From assembly GCF_001942495.1 (NCBI RefSeq), contig NZ_MKZS01000001.1:7114437-7178436 (forward strand): 64,000 nucleotides of DNA, written 5' to 3'. Source of the DNA: Moorena bouillonii PNG. Lineage in GTDB: Bacteria; Cyanobacteriota; Cyanobacteriia; Cyanobacteriales; Coleofasciculaceae. Below the pieces are notes generated by a model. That model was given only the letters and a program-made list of their open reading frames with translations, had not been told where the DNA came from and ran no database searches. Below are positions 19,201-29,075 of the stretch, one piece after another. The translations under genes were made by a program, and so were the position numbers. The first letter of the stretch is position 1; each line of letters opens with the position of its first letter.

Positions 19201-19594
19201 AGAGTATACTGTTTACTTCCTCTCCAATGGCAGCAACAATGCTAAAAACCTGCGCATCTGTGACCGAGTACCTGGAGAAACTACCTTTATTCCCGACTCA
19301 TTTAATGCCACTGCTGGCTTCCCCAGTAGTGATGTCGGGATTGCCATGTTCCAGAGCACCAGTGCCCTAGCCTCAGGTGGTCCAGCTGAACCGAACATCT
19401 ATCTTACTAATATTCCCGATAGCGATCGCGGTCGGTATTACGAGCCAGGAACATCAGTGCCAGCCGGATGTAATGTCACCTTCAATCAGAATGGAGTAGT
19501 AGTAGTGGAAGTTGGGGATGTGCCAAACGCTGATTCCCCCGGAAACCCACCCAATTCCTATGGATTTATTCGCTTCCGGGCTTTAGTGAATTGA
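16238..19594 (+). CDS. Large secreted multidomain surface protein (P-domain, GEVED, SdrD-B, lamin-tail, DUF11-like)
   Basis: About 1118 aa from the ATG at 16238. A hydrophobic stretch ending in PVEAQS near residue 70 looks like a signal peptide with an unusually long n-region. Domains in order: a proprotein-convertase P-like beta domain (about 75-215); a GEVED domain after DYGDAPDN (WIDWNADGDFDDSGE ... DGEVEDYQI, about 220-390); an SdrD B-like domain (GDKVWEDLDGDGIQDAGEPG, about 395-510); a choice-of-anchor-E-like region; a lamin-tail domain (NIVINEVLYAQTG ... DEFIELYNSS, about 690-870); and a DUF11-like end (PGDELEYTVYFLSNGS). Asp-rich loops suggest calcium binding. No membrane anchor is visible, so it is probably exported to the cell surface or sheath. 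Function is inferred, not known. Confidence 0.82.
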   Translation: MKSLFNYLKKIPHHSSDFSEASEVNFAPQPLGFNLIGVTNLAQATFPILVTGSALLVATSTPVEAQSVTYDNTTSAAITSNSCSSPIVRTFNVTDNFTVQDVNLGFNADHTWRGDLRVTLQHPDSTSVDVISNTGGSADGFDVLLDSNSGNSLDDGDNDDTAAPLYDRTVAPSNSLAVFNGKTSNGTWTLEICDSVGGDEGTFNSARLVLDGTALPVDYGDAPDNTASTGNGDYQTLSANSGPTHTIDNTTYLGAGVTADTDGFGDGTDNNNNATDDTDDGVQINSATLQGQSLPIGDNVTLDITTAGSGVLNAWIDWNADGDFDDSGEQIATDVSPSGNAIALNVTVPAGASIGNTYARFRYSSDTGLTPTGAASDGEVEDYQIAIADSTPTTASVGDKVWEDLDGDGIQDAGEPGIANALVNIYKSDNTFVDATFTDSNGNYSFSNLDPGDYIIEFTSPAVAYNFTSQDAGDDTLDSDADPVTGRTATFTLAAGDNNTSIDAGLTLKTNTIVACDVIPRQRTNWTETLNVQKFDSAMGSLAKVELTLSTLIAQELIYENTVDQSKTITVNQDGQVSVSLPDTNENFTRNYSQSTDFNLPVYDGNLDFGGTSGGQTPTIIANETHTEEYTNLADFISSSSPVETVSIEVNTTSAASFINSDNASTGSTSEASVGLCATYTYSIVPEEASPEAGNIVINEVLYAQTGRSAEANDEFIELYNSSDNAVDISNWRLADSNLIFNSTDNTGNITGDAANPAYIFPNNTTLQPGEYAVIWIGNNTSDHQAADAAFQDWLGNAGKLNNAGEDIWLYDDELKIVDYIAYGSNNAINTPPSAELNLWDDTYQRDLDGASTGQSISLTPNGEDGNTSACWEHTLSNDANGRCPEFLETRDTDTVSVRQTSVGVYNNILPNVILVKRITAIKPKDTNEWIELPQSGSPFIDGIDGGSSENNVGSDRAADDNDPNWPNPDVYLRGLINSGQVMPGDELEYTVYFLSNGSNNAKNLRICDRVPGETTFIPDSFNATAGFPSSDVGIAMFQSTSALASGGPAEPNIYLTNIPDSDRGRYYEPGTSVPAGCNVTFNQNGVVVVEVGDVPNADSPGNPPNSYGFIRFRALVN

Positions 19595-19595
19595 A

Positions 19596-19745
19596 CCTCC
19601 CCACCCGTCGCAGGGATGGGGATTCCCAGGCACAGCCGTGGGCGACTGTTATCGACCTGGGCGTGACTTTCCCGCGCACCGAACGCGCCCCGCGTGGCCT
19701 ATGGCCAGGGTAGCTGAGTAGGGTCTTTTGCCCTGTTTTTTTGAG
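19596..19745 (-). ncRNA. Orphan TnpB-element right-end/omega-RNA-like remnant
   Basis: Read on the minus strand, this ends with GGGAATCCCCATCCC, a short loop and GGGTGGGGAGG. That is the same GGAATCCCC...GGGGAGG hairpin layout that ends the two TnpB elements in this window. Upstream of it lies a GC-rich stem-rich stretch (CAGTCGCCCACGGCTGTGCC). No tnpB frame is attached. It could be a decayed element end or a stand-alone guide-RNA scaffold. On the plus strand the same hairpin follows the stop codon of the surface-protein gene by a few bases and could act as its terminator. Confidence 0.3.
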
Positions 19746-19888
19746 ACCCTTACTTTTTATATTAACACTATTTGAGACGGAATATTCATCCCCGAAGACG
19801 AAACCGATAGATAGGTTCGCCTTTATGGTTGGTCGGCTGTGCGAAAAAGGGTCAAAACTGTTTGATTAAGGCGACCCTATCCTTCTCT

Positions 19889-19985
19889 TGATGCAAAGCG
19901 CGAGTGGGGGAAACCACGGCAGTCGCTCATGGGGGGAACCCCCAAGACCGCGCTGCCTTCCCAAGACCGCGCTGCATCGCTACGG
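19889..19985. repeat. GATGCAG composite repeat copy
   Basis: Begins CTTGATGCAAAGCGCGAG, includes AACCACGGCAGTCGCTCATG and CCCCCAAGACCGCGCTGCC, and ends CGCTGCATCGCTACGG. It is the reverse orientation of the copy at 4427-4566. A GAAGAAT heptamer array follows at 20059-20090. Confidence 0.7.
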
Positions 19986-20058
19986 TAAATTCAAGACCTA
20001 ATTCGACGGGGTATTCTTTTCCCTCTCAAACTCTCCCACTCTGATAAATCAGAATTTA

Positions 20059-20090
20059 GAATGAAGAATGAAGAATGAAGAATGAAGAAT
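20059..20090. repeat. Heptamer tandem repeat GAAGAAT
   Basis: Four units of GAATGAA/GAAGAAT in tandem. It is one of the seven-base-period arrays found through the window. The remaining bases up to the next gene hold nothing else I can name. Confidence 0.75.
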
Positions 20091-20257
20091 TCTAAACTCT
20101 AAACCTGAAGGTGATCTGGGCTAGATGTGCTATGGCATGGTCAATGGCCGGGTTTGGATGGTACATTAGCTGCAACAGTATATTTTGTGATCAGTGATCG
20201 ACACCCCCGGTTCGCATCTACTATTGAAAATTGTATATTTACTTGGAGTGGTAAGCC

Positions 20258-20809
20258 ATGGTGAGGCAGATTGAAACCCTATCGAGATCAGCTCTGCAAA
20301 CGGAAGTATCTCACTTACGGGAAGAGTTACAGCTTAGAGACCAGTTAGTGCAGCAGCTGTCTCAAGAACTATTCCGCTTGGTGAAGGGGAATGCTAATTT
20401 CAAACCTCCCCAAGAGGTGTCTGAGCGCCATAAGGCTCAGATGGTGGTCTTGCGAGAACAGTTGCACGATGTGGAGCAGCAGGTGGAATTTTATCAACAG
20501 CAAATTGCCACCCGTGACACGGAAATTAAGCAATTGCGGGAATCAGTAGAAGAATTAACCGAGCGCTCTCGTCAGCTAGAACAAGTTGTACAAGAGCTAC
20601 CAAAAATTTATCACCAGAAGTTTTCGGAACGGATGGCACCAGTCAAAGAGAAGGTGACCATGTTACAGCGGGAAAACCGACAACTCCACGCAGAACTCCA
20701 GAGTGTCAGTTACCGATTAGCGGTCAGAAGCCGCAATATCACCCGGGTTGATCTACCGAGCTTCAATCGTCAGAATGCTAGTCCAATCCCAACTTTTGGT
20801 AGTGTGTAA
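20258..20809 (+). CDS. Coiled-coil protein of unknown function
   Basis: 183 aa, almost entirely helical. Heptad-like patterns run through LQTEVSHLREELQLRDQLV and QQVEFYQQQIATRDTEIK, predicting a long coiled coil from about residue 10 to 155. A short disordered tail follows (LPSFNRQNASPIPTF). A CTTGGAG ribosome site lies about 9 nt before the ATG. No enzyme motif is present. It is probably a structural or scaffolding protein. The kinase-WD40 gene 380 bp downstream on the same strand is separated by repeats, so co-transcription is uncertain. Confidence 0.75.
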   Translation: MVRQIETLSRSALQTEVSHLREELQLRDQLVQQLSQELFRLVKGNANFKPPQEVSERHKAQMVVLREQLHDVEQQVEFYQQQIATRDTEIKQLRESVEELTERSRQLEQVVQELPKIYHQKFSERMAPVKEKVTMLQRENRQLHAELQSVSYRLAVRSRNITRVDLPSFNRQNASPIPTFGSV

Positions 20810-20839
20810 AAGCCTTTGGGTTAGGGGTGACTCATCTGG

Positions 20840-21045
20840 AAGGTTGAAGGTTGGGTTGTTGAAGGTTGAAGGTTGAAGGTTGAAGGTGGGTTTGTCGAAG
20901 GTTGTTCGCCTTTGGCGTTACCTAAGGGTAGGTTGGTTTGTTGTTCGCGTAGCGTGGCCTTTTGGCCAAGGTTTCTGTATAGCTGACGGCTGACAACTGA
21001 CCGCTGACAGCTGCTGACGGCTGACAGCTGAGGGGTGACTGCTGA
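20840..21045. repeat. GTTGAAG heptamers plus ACGCGAACAA and CTGACGGCTGA repeats
   Basis: GTTGAAG heptamers (20840-20887) are followed by a TTCGCGTAGCGTGGCC-type block (about 20945-20970) and CTGACGGCTGACA units (about 20980-21035). Three repeat classes are stacked between two same-strand genes. Confidence 0.75.
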
Positions 21046-21191
21046 GGTTTATTGCTTGGTTTGCAACAGTTAACATTGGGGAAAACTTGGGGAAAACTTG
21101 GGGAATACTTTCAACAAATCTGTCAACTGGCTAACTTGTTAACTTGCCAACCCTTCGACTTGCCAACCCTTCGACTTGACCACCCCATATC

Positions 21192-23126
21192 ATGAGCTAC
21201 TGTCTTAATCCTAAATGCCAAAATCCTCAAAATCCCAATCAGGCCAGGTTTTGTGCCTATTGTGGAACTAGATTACGATTAGGCGATCGCTTCCGTGCTC
21301 TGAGGCTAATTAGTATTGGTGGTATGGGGCGCACCTTTCTGGGGGTGGATGAGGCAGATGATAGCAAGACTAAGTGTATCATCAAACAGTTATCCTTACA
21401 AAATCAAGATACCAACAATGCTCAGAAAGCGGCTGAGTCTTTCCGCCAAGAAGCGACTAGGCTGCAAGTGCTGGGACAACATCCTCAGATTCCGGAACTT
21501 CTGGCCTATTTTGAGGCGGATCATCAATTAGGTATCCCAGGAGAACCTGCTCTAGTTCACAAGTATATCGAGGGTGAAAGCTTAGCCACAGAACTGGAAA
21601 CCGAAGGGACGTTTAGGGAAAACCAGGTTCGGCAAGTCCTGATTGAATTGCTGCCAGTGCTGCGCTTTATCCATAGTCATCAGGTAATTCATCGGGATAT
21701 CAATCCGCACAATATCATTCGTCGGCCTCCTCCTGAGTCCTCTTTGTCCAAGTTACCAACACGAAAAACCAGGAAGAGGTTTTATTCTTGGGGGGGAAGG
21801 GGGAGCGAACTGTTTCTGGTGGATTTCAGTGCTGCTAAGCTGACTACAAAAACTGTGCTAGCACGAACGGGAACTATGATTGGCTCTGCGGCTTACACGG
21901 CTTCGGAACAGTTGATGGGAAAAGCGATCGCAACCAGCGATTTGTACAGTTTAGGGGTTACCTGTATTCATCTACTTACCAATGTTCACCCCTTTGATAT
22001 GTTTAATAGTCTAGAAGGGAAGTGGGTTTGGGTCGATTACCTCAGGCAACCTGTCAGTGAGCAGCTTATTCGCATCCTGAACAAAATGGTAGAAAATTTA
22101 CCAGACCAACGCTACCAATCAGCCATTCAAGTCCTAGCAGCACTTGGTTTACCAGAGGATTTCGCTGCTATACCAGTAACGTCTTTATCTACAACAGTTA
22201 CCCCTAAGTTTGATACTCCTACTTGGAAATGTGTACATACCTTTTCTGAAGAGTCGAGTGGAATTAATTCTATCGCCTTTAGCCCGAATGGACAAACTAT
22301 AGTTAGTGGTAGTACAGATAAAACTATCACGATCTTTAACTGGCAAGCTAAAACAGTGGTAGCCAAACTTTCAGGACATTTAAATGTGATTGAGGCGGTT
22401 GGGTTTAGTCCAGATGGAGAAATTATCGCTAGTAGCAGTTGGGATCATACCATTAAACTATGGCATGGGTATACGGGAAATTTAATCCATACCCTTTGTG
22501 GACATTCTGCTTGGGTAAAGTGTCTGGCAATTAGTCACAATGGGCAACTTATAGCTAGTGGTAGTGCGGATCAGACTATTAAGCTTTGGATGCTGAAGAA
22601 GGCATCATTACAGACAACTTTGTTTGGCCATTTAGGAACCGTTAATACAGTAGCTATTAGTAAAGATGGACAACTGCTAGCTAGTGGTAGTGCTGACAAA
22701 ACCATTAAGCTTTGGAATTTAGTAACTGGTAAGCTTGCCGCAACGATTACTGGACATTCGGCATCGGTAGAGTCACTCACCTTTAGCCCTAGTGGTCAAA
22801 TTTTAATTAGTGGCAGTGCTGATAAAACCATTAAGATTTGGTTGCTGAAGAGGGATCGGTATTTACAAATACCAAAAAAACCGTTGCTTACTCTCACCGG
22901 ACATGGGAATGCTGTTAAATCTATTGCCATTAGCCCTCAAGGGAATACCTTAATCAGTGGTAGCGCCGATAAGACTGTCAAAATCTGGCATCCTGGTAGT
23001 GGTGAATTGCTCTATACTCTCACGGATCATTTAAGCGCTGTCACTACCGTTGCTATTAGCCATGATGGTGCTACCATTGCTAGTAGTTCTCAAGATAATA
23101 CTATTAAGATTTGGCAGTTTGTGTGA
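21192..23126 (+). CDS. Ser/Thr protein kinase with WD40 propeller
   Basis: 644 aa. The N-terminal zinc ribbon has four cysteines (C4, C9, C21, C24), the '4-Cys prefix' seen in cyanobacterial kinases. The kinase domain runs about residues 30-325: glycine loop SIGGMGRTFLG, lysine K65 (CIIKQL), catalytic loop HRDINPHN (D169). The metal-binding motif is DFS (D211) rather than DFG. Seven WD40 repeats (about 345-644; e.g. IASGSADQTIKLW) form one complete beta-propeller for protein binding. Key catalytic acids are present, so activity is plausible. Target and partners are unknown. It is convergent with a PEP-CTERM gene. Confidence 0.92.
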   Translation: MSYCLNPKCQNPQNPNQARFCAYCGTRLRLGDRFRALRLISIGGMGRTFLGVDEADDSKTKCIIKQLSLQNQDTNNAQKAAESFRQEATRLQVLGQHPQIPELLAYFEADHQLGIPGEPALVHKYIEGESLATELETEGTFRENQVRQVLIELLPVLRFIHSHQVIHRDINPHNIIRRPPPESSLSKLPTRKTRKRFYSWGGRGSELFLVDFSAAKLTTKTVLARTGTMIGSAAYTASEQLMGKAIATSDLYSLGVTCIHLLTNVHPFDMFNSLEGKWVWVDYLRQPVSEQLIRILNKMVENLPDQRYQSAIQVLAALGLPEDFAAIPVTSLSTTVTPKFDTPTWKCVHTFSEESSGINSIAFSPNGQTIVSGSTDKTITIFNWQAKTVVAKLSGHLNVIEAVGFSPDGEIIASSSWDHTIKLWHGYTGNLIHTLCGHSAWVKCLAISHNGQLIASGSADQTIKLWMLKKASLQTTLFGHLGTVNTVAISKDGQLLASGSADKTIKLWNLVTGKLAATITGHSASVESLTFSPSGQILISGSADKTIKIWLLKRDRYLQIPKKPLLTLTGHGNAVKSIAISPQGNTLISGSADKTVKIWHPGSGELLYTLTDHLSAVTTVAISHDGATIASSSQDNTIKIWQFV

Positions 23127-23127
23127 T

Positions 23128-23213
23128 GTAAGCTATCAGCCGTCAGCTTATGCGCTACGCGCACGCTACGCGAACAGCTTATGCGGGCTGACGGCTGATA
23201 GCTGATAGCTTAC
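23128..23213. terminator. Large imperfect inverted repeat between convergent genes
   Basis: GTAAGCTATCAGCCGTCAGC (23128-23147) faces GCTGACGGCTGATAGC plus TGATAGCTTAC (23187-23213) as its near-complete reverse complement. The loop carries GCGCTACGCGCACGCTACGCG. Placed exactly between the ends of two convergent genes, it could terminate both transcripts. It is built from the same units as the tandem repeats elsewhere. Confidence 0.5.
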
Positions 23214-23216
23214 AAT

Positions 23217-23834
23217 CTATGATTGTTTCCGACGTTTTAAGGTTGAGGCAAAAAGCCACCCTCCTAGACCCAACATTCCCATCAATGTTGTTGGTTCAGG
23301 AACAAGTGTATAGGTGACAGTTCCACTTCCGAGAATAGGCTGGCGCGGCTCGTCTTCTGGAGTATAGAAGGTAGGATCGAAACCGTCAGTGAAATCACCA
23401 TTAGAAAAACGGAAAAAATCTCCAGAGAATTCACCAACGGCGGTAAAAGGATGATAAACTACATCGTAATCTAACCCCAGTAATTCTCCGTTTAGGAAAT
23501 TGACAGTTGGGAAGTCTGGGAAACGCTCGTCGTCCTCTTCATTTATTCGAGGATCACTAAATAGGGTAATTGACAAACCATCGTCAACTCCTAAACTCTC
23601 AGCTCCCACCTTAGTCAAACTTGAATCGTCAAAGGTAAACTCACCGTTGTAATAATCAGGATTGGGGGCAATATCGAGTTCAGAAGAGCCAGTCAGGAAA
23701 AAGCTCTTTTCCAGATTCACTGTGAAATTATATTTGACAGTTGCTGCTTCAACGAAGTTGATTCCGACTACCCCTAAGCTTAAGCTACCGCCAACGATCG
23801 CTGTTGCTACTTTAGTTAAAGTCTTGATTGTCAT
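23217..23834 (-). CDS. PEP-CTERM sorting domain protein
   Basis: 205 aa exported protein. An N-terminal signal peptide (KVATAIVGGSLSLGVVGIN, cleavage near VEAAT) precedes a beta-rich region without known catalytic motif. The C terminus has the PEP-CTERM tripartite signal: VPEPTTL, a hydrophobic helix (MGMLGLGGWLFAST) and basic LKRRKQS. Such signals are recognised by exosortase for surface delivery. An AGGAG ribosome site precedes the ATG. The next gene downstream of its promoter side (24014-24691) is a paralogue in sorting signal only; the bodies differ. Function of the mature protein is unknown. Confidence 0.9.
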   Translation of the reverse strand: MTIKTLTKVATAIVGGSLSLGVVGINFVEAATVKYNFTVNLEKSFFLTGSSELDIAPNPDYYNGEFTFDDSSLTKVGAESLGVDDGLSITLFSDPRINEEDDERFPDFPTVNFLNGELLGLDYDVVYHPFTAVGEFSGDFFRFSNGDFTDGFDPTFYTPEDEPRQPILGSGTVTYTLVPEPTTLMGMLGLGGWLFASTLKRRKQS

Positions 23835-24013
23835 TGTTATTCTCCTAGTACAAGAAAAAAAACACCAAAAATTTCACCTCTTTTCCAGCTAAGAGGGAAG
23901 CACCCCGTGCCTGGATTTGTAGATTTCTCACTACCGCGATCGCATCATATGGGTATAAGGGTTTTTGTCATGGAAAAATCTTTCCTTTAGACATAAAATT
24001 GCTGGAAAATCTG

Positions 24014-24691
24014 CTATTGTTTCCGACGCTGTAAACTTGAAGTGAAAAGCCACCCTCCCAGACCCAACACTCCTATCAATGTTGTTGGTTCAGGAACCGT
24101 GGAAACTTTGGCAAATTGTCCTTTTGTTTCTAACTCAGTTAGTCGATCAATATAGGTGTCACCAACCTTGCCCGTCTCAATCAGTTCCTGGGTGGTTCGA
24201 GTCGGAAACGCAACATCTTCATGGCTACTAAAACCGATAGGAAAACCAAACTCATCCAACCAATCATCTACATGGACGTGAGGCGTACTACTTTGCGGTG
24301 GTTTTGACCAGAAGGTTAAACCATCGCTTCTGGAGCCATCTCCAATGTTGATTCCATCTGGGTCAAAGTAAGTCCCCGATTGGAGTATTTGCTTTGTTTG
24401 AGTATCAAAATTGAAGTTAACCCCTGCATCGAAATGATTATCGGTATAGGTTCTCAAAAAATTGCCTTGAGGATCAAAAAATGAGACAATCAGAGAATCT
24501 AAGTCACTGGTCCTGACGATTCCATCGGTATAACTTTGCGTTTCGTCATAGCTAAATAAACCGGTAACGCTAAAGCCAGCAATTTGACCTGTCCAATCAA
24601 ATCCAAAGGTAATTGCCTCAGCTACGGTAGGGATAACGATGCTTAATGCTGTACTTAGGGTGATAACGGCTGTCTTTAAATAGCAAGACAT
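24014..24691 (-). CDS. PEP-CTERM sorting domain protein (second)
   Basis: 225 aa. Signal peptide MSCYLKTAVITLSTALSIV, then a soluble domain beginning ITFGFDWTGQIAGFSVTGLFSYDETQSYTDG, a pattern common to many cyanobacterial PEP-CTERM proteins. C-terminal signal: VPEPTTL, hydrophobic GVLGLGGWLFTSS, basic LQRRKQ. AGGAGG lies 8-9 nt before the ATG. It shares almost the same sorting tail with the gene at 23217-23834 but not the mature domain. The 180-bp gap between them contains an HIP1 site and no clear terminator, so they might share a transcript. Confidence 0.9.
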   Translation of the reverse strand: MSCYLKTAVITLSTALSIVIPTVAEAITFGFDWTGQIAGFSVTGLFSYDETQSYTDGIVRTSDLDSLIVSFFDPQGNFLRTYTDNHFDAGVNFNFDTQTKQILQSGTYFDPDGINIGDGSRSDGLTFWSKPPQSSTPHVHVDDWLDEFGFPIGFSSHEDVAFPTRTTQELIETGKVGDTYIDRLTELETKGQFAKVSTVPEPTTLIGVLGLGGWLFTSSLQRRKQ

Positions 24692-25822
24692 AAGTTTAAA
24701 CCTCCTAGAATCAAATGATCTGCTTTCGGCAGAAGGAGTTAGTAGTCAGTATTTAGTAGTTGCTAAACTCAAACTTACGAAGGATTTCTGAGTAAACATT
24801 TTTAACTCCTTCTTTTGAACTTATTATTAGTTTAAAAAATTTGCATTTTAAAACCGAATATGCTCTGATAAAACCCAATGTTAAAAGCCCCAAAATTGAA
24901 TTGAATTCAGGAATGTGAAGCAGCTCAATAAATCGGGTATAGCATTATTGGGTTAGGGTAAGCATTGAGCTAATCTGCTACAGATGGTGGTATAGATTGT
25001 GCTTTTGAATAAAATGGGTAAGCATTCGTTTAATCTGAGTTACATCGTCACAGCGTCGAAGGCTGTGCCACAAAGCACCTCAAGTAGCGTGGCCTTGGCT
25101 TTTGGCTTTTGGCCAACGCCTGAATGCTTACTACCAAATAGCGGACGAGAAAAAAATGTAGGCATTGGTTGAACTGCTCTAAATCTCGAATGCCTCCTTA
25201 TTAATAGTTTTTATCAATTAACGCCGAGTTTAATCTATCAAGATTTTTAATAAAACTCAACCCTCAACTATGAAGATAATATAAAAATTTTATAAAGATA
25301 AGATGAAGATACCTTGACAATTTAAACTGATACACCTCAGAGGGTCACCACTGGACTCTGTTTATGATACAATTAAAGATTATGATTTAAAGCTGAGGGT
25401 AAAATTACGAGTAATCATCTGTTGCTAGAAACGATTTAATCAGGTTTTCAGCCTGATTGTTGAGGGCGACTTGCTCTGGGTTGAGCTCACTTTCTTTAGG
25501 GTAGAGTCCCGAGCACCGAACACCCATCACTTAACCCCTGTCTACTTTTCAGCCTTATTGTCACCTGATCAGCTGATCTACCTAGGCTTGCTGGGCTCAA
25601 TCGTTACTCAAACCCTTAAGTAACCAAACCTCAGGGGAGAAAAATTTTGCTATTTGTTGACCTATATTGACTATAAGATTCATAAACTATTAATAAATTA
25701 TATCAATTATTGACTAGTTAGGGAATAGGGAGTAGGAAAGAGCTCCAAAGAGTGTTTAATGTTGTGATAAATTAGCACTATTATTCATAACCTATTTATA
25801 TATAGCGGTTCTCATAGCTATC
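24692..25822. other. 1.1-kb gene-poor intergenic region
   Basis: No gene found. It includes a GTAGCGTGGCCTTGGCTTTTGG-type repeat (about 25085-25115) ending in CTGAATGCTTAC, and scattered AT-rich DNA. Two similar segments each contain GGGTAAGCATT (about 24956 and 25015), an imperfect local duplication. Nothing else is supportable. Confidence 0.4.
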
Positions 25823-26977
25823 ATGGCAACCTCTCTAATCAATCCTAATCAAGATTTCGCTCTTTGGGCTGTGTTGCTGTCAGCAGCAACGATTGGATTC
25901 TGGGCAGAACGGACTCCTTGGGGAGCTAAACTATCTGGGGCTGTTGTCACCATTTTGGTAACGTTTATCCTATCTAATCTTAGGATTATCCCACCGGATG
26001 CTCCCGCCTATGGGGTGGTCTGGTCTTACTTAGTTCCATTAGCTATTCCTTTACTACTATTCCAAGCTGACTTGTTTAGGATTGTGCGAGAGGCTGGACC
26101 TACTTTAATTGCCTATGGAATTGGTGCAGTGGGAACAATTTTAGGCACAGTAGTAGCTTACTATCTGATTCCTTTAGGAGAAGAAGGTTGGAAGTTGGCA
26201 GCAATTTTTTGTGCTACTTATATTGGTGGTTCAGTTAATTTTGCGGCAACCGCTGAAAGCACTGGGTTACGAGCAGGAGATTTACTCAGTGCTGGGGTAG
26301 CAGCAGATAATTTAGTGATGACCTTGTACTTTTTAGTGCTGTTTTCTTTACCTTCCATTAAGTGGCTACGGGGAATTTTTCCTAACCAGCGCTCCCATGA
26401 AAATACTCATTCTAGTCAGTTTAGTATCTTTGATTCCCAGTCTCGACAACAACTATCTGTTTTCAAGATCAGTTTGGCATTAGCTATTAGTATGATTGCT
26501 TGTGCTGTAGGTTATGGTCTCGCTAGCTGGTTGGGCTTCAACAAAGGGGGAATTCTGGTGGTAACGATTTTAATTGTAATGTTAGCGACAGTATTCCCAA
26601 GCTATTTAAGTAGGATAACGGCTGCAGAAAAAATTGGCTATCTGCTGATGCAGGTATTTTTTGCTGTAATTGGAGCCAGCGCTAATGTGGAAATAGTGCT
26701 ACGAGTGGGATCAGTTCTGTTTATCTTTGCTGGATTAATTCTCGCCATCCATTTGTTAGTGTTACTGGGAGTTGGGCGATTGCTGGGTTTGGATTTAGCT
26801 GAATTGGTGATTGCGTCGAATGCTAATATGGGTGGGCCAACTACAGCAGCGGCTATGGCAACAGCACGGCAGTGGGATAAGCTAGTTACTCCAGCGATTC
26901 TCTGCGGTACTCTGGGTTATGCTGTTGCTACGTTTATTGGTGTAGGATTAGGGAATTTTCTGCGCTCTTTGGGTTGA
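25823..26977 (+). CDS. DUF819 family membrane protein
   Basis: 384 aa polytopic inner-membrane protein of the DUF819 family (sometimes described as related to sodium-dependent carriers). About ten to twelve hydrophobic segments are seen. Family hallmarks visible are the IGGSVNFAATAESTGL region, the AGVAADNLVMTLYF segment and the second-half ASNANMGGPTTAAAMATARQW motif. The two Gly/Asn-rich motifs are inverted-repeat-like and probably line the transport path. Substrate unknown. The ATG at 25823 begins just before the first helix. It stands alone. Confidence 0.88.
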   Translation: MATSLINPNQDFALWAVLLSAATIGFWAERTPWGAKLSGAVVTILVTFILSNLRIIPPDAPAYGVVWSYLVPLAIPLLLFQADLFRIVREAGPTLIAYGIGAVGTILGTVVAYYLIPLGEEGWKLAAIFCATYIGGSVNFAATAESTGLRAGDLLSAGVAADNLVMTLYFLVLFSLPSIKWLRGIFPNQRSHENTHSSQFSIFDSQSRQQLSVFKISLALAISMIACAVGYGLASWLGFNKGGILVVTILIVMLATVFPSYLSRITAAEKIGYLLMQVFFAVIGASANVEIVLRVGSVLFIFAGLILAIHLLVLLGVGRLLGLDLAELVIASNANMGGPTTAAAMATARQWDKLVTPAILCGTLGYAVATFIGVGLGNFLRSLG

Positions 26978-27257
26978 TATAGAAGTCCTAAATGATTCGT
27001 AAAATAGCCAAAAAATATCGCTATAAACCAATACCAGCAACTAGTTTATATTTTGCATATTTGACAAATGATTGAGAATTGCTATATAGTATTACTAAGG
27101 CTGATAAGCAAACTGATAAGCATTAAGTAATTTCCCCTAAAAAATGTGCTTTTGGGATACTGTATTTGGGGTAATACTAAGTATCATAACGGACTAATTG
27201 TAATTTTTAATATCCTAGATTGGCGAAAGTGCTGTTAAAAAATCAATAAATGATGTT

Positions 27258-27620
27258 ATGAAACTACTTTATAACACAGAAACAAAGAAGCTTGAAGCTG
27301 AATTTAACTGGAAAATTTTTATTCTTCCATTTTCCACTTACCAAGCTGCATTGGGACTTGTTAAATATGTAGTAGATTTAGTCAAGTCACCAGGTAATAT
27401 TTTTAAAAATGATAATGAAATTATTCAAAATGATAGTGAAATCATTAGGTCAATCATTGAGGAGGGACGCAAGCAAAACGTTGATGAAATGGAAATTGAG
27501 ATGAGCCGTGATGCTGCTGCGGGAATTAATGTAGATGGTATACAAGGTGTCGATGTGACATTCGGAAGCAAAGGGAAAATAAATTATGTCATGAAGATCA
27601 AATATAAGTCTGATGACTAA
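27258..27620 (+). CDS. Hypothetical protein, 120 aa
   Basis: Not recognised. A small, charged protein with a moderately hydrophobic stretch near residues 18-45 (WKIFILPFSTYQAALGLVKY), an Asn/Asp/Ile-rich middle that repeats IIQNDSEII, and a C-terminal beta-like part (MEIEMSRDAAAGI ... GKINYVMKIKYK). AT-rich compared with its neighbours, which fits recent transfer or weak selection. No ribosome site is obvious before the ATG. Coding is supported by length and codon-like structure, not by homology. Confidence 0.5.
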   Translation: MKLLYNTETKKLEAEFNWKIFILPFSTYQAALGLVKYVVDLVKSPGNIFKNDNEIIQNDSEIIRSIIEEGRKQNVDEMEIEMSRDAAAGINVDGIQGVDVTFGSKGKINYVMKIKYKSDD

Positions 27621-27711
27621 TCAAGCTGTCTAGTTATTCTCAATAATTCCTATTTAATAACATAAAAGTCAACGATGATAAAAGCTGAAAAGCTGTGGTA
27701 ATCAACTTTTA

Positions 27712-27756
27712 GGTGCGACCCGTGGCGAATTTAATTCTTAATCCGGAAAGCGCACC
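27712..27756. repeat. Palindromic GGTGCGACCCG element
   Basis: GGTGCGACCCGTGGCG, AATTTAATTC centre, then CCGGAAAGCGCACC. A copy with only partly matching arms, between a plus-strand hypothetical gene and the minus-strand tocopherol cyclase gene. Confidence 0.8.
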
Positions 27757-27800
27757 TTTGCCTTTTGCCTTTTCTCTCTTGCCTGGCCCATAGCGCTATA

Positions 27801-28901
<1,101 letters not shown>

Positions 28902-29075
28902 CTAGGGTTTTGGTAGCTTGGGGGATTTTGCCATTAATTATTATAAATTCCAGCATCAACTCTTACCCTAGAAGGGTTGAAAGTTAGCAGGTTACATGTT
29001 CCATCTTGGGCAAATAACCTACCCCACGGGAACGCCAAAGGCGAACAACCACATAACCTTCTATGGTGGGCAGAT

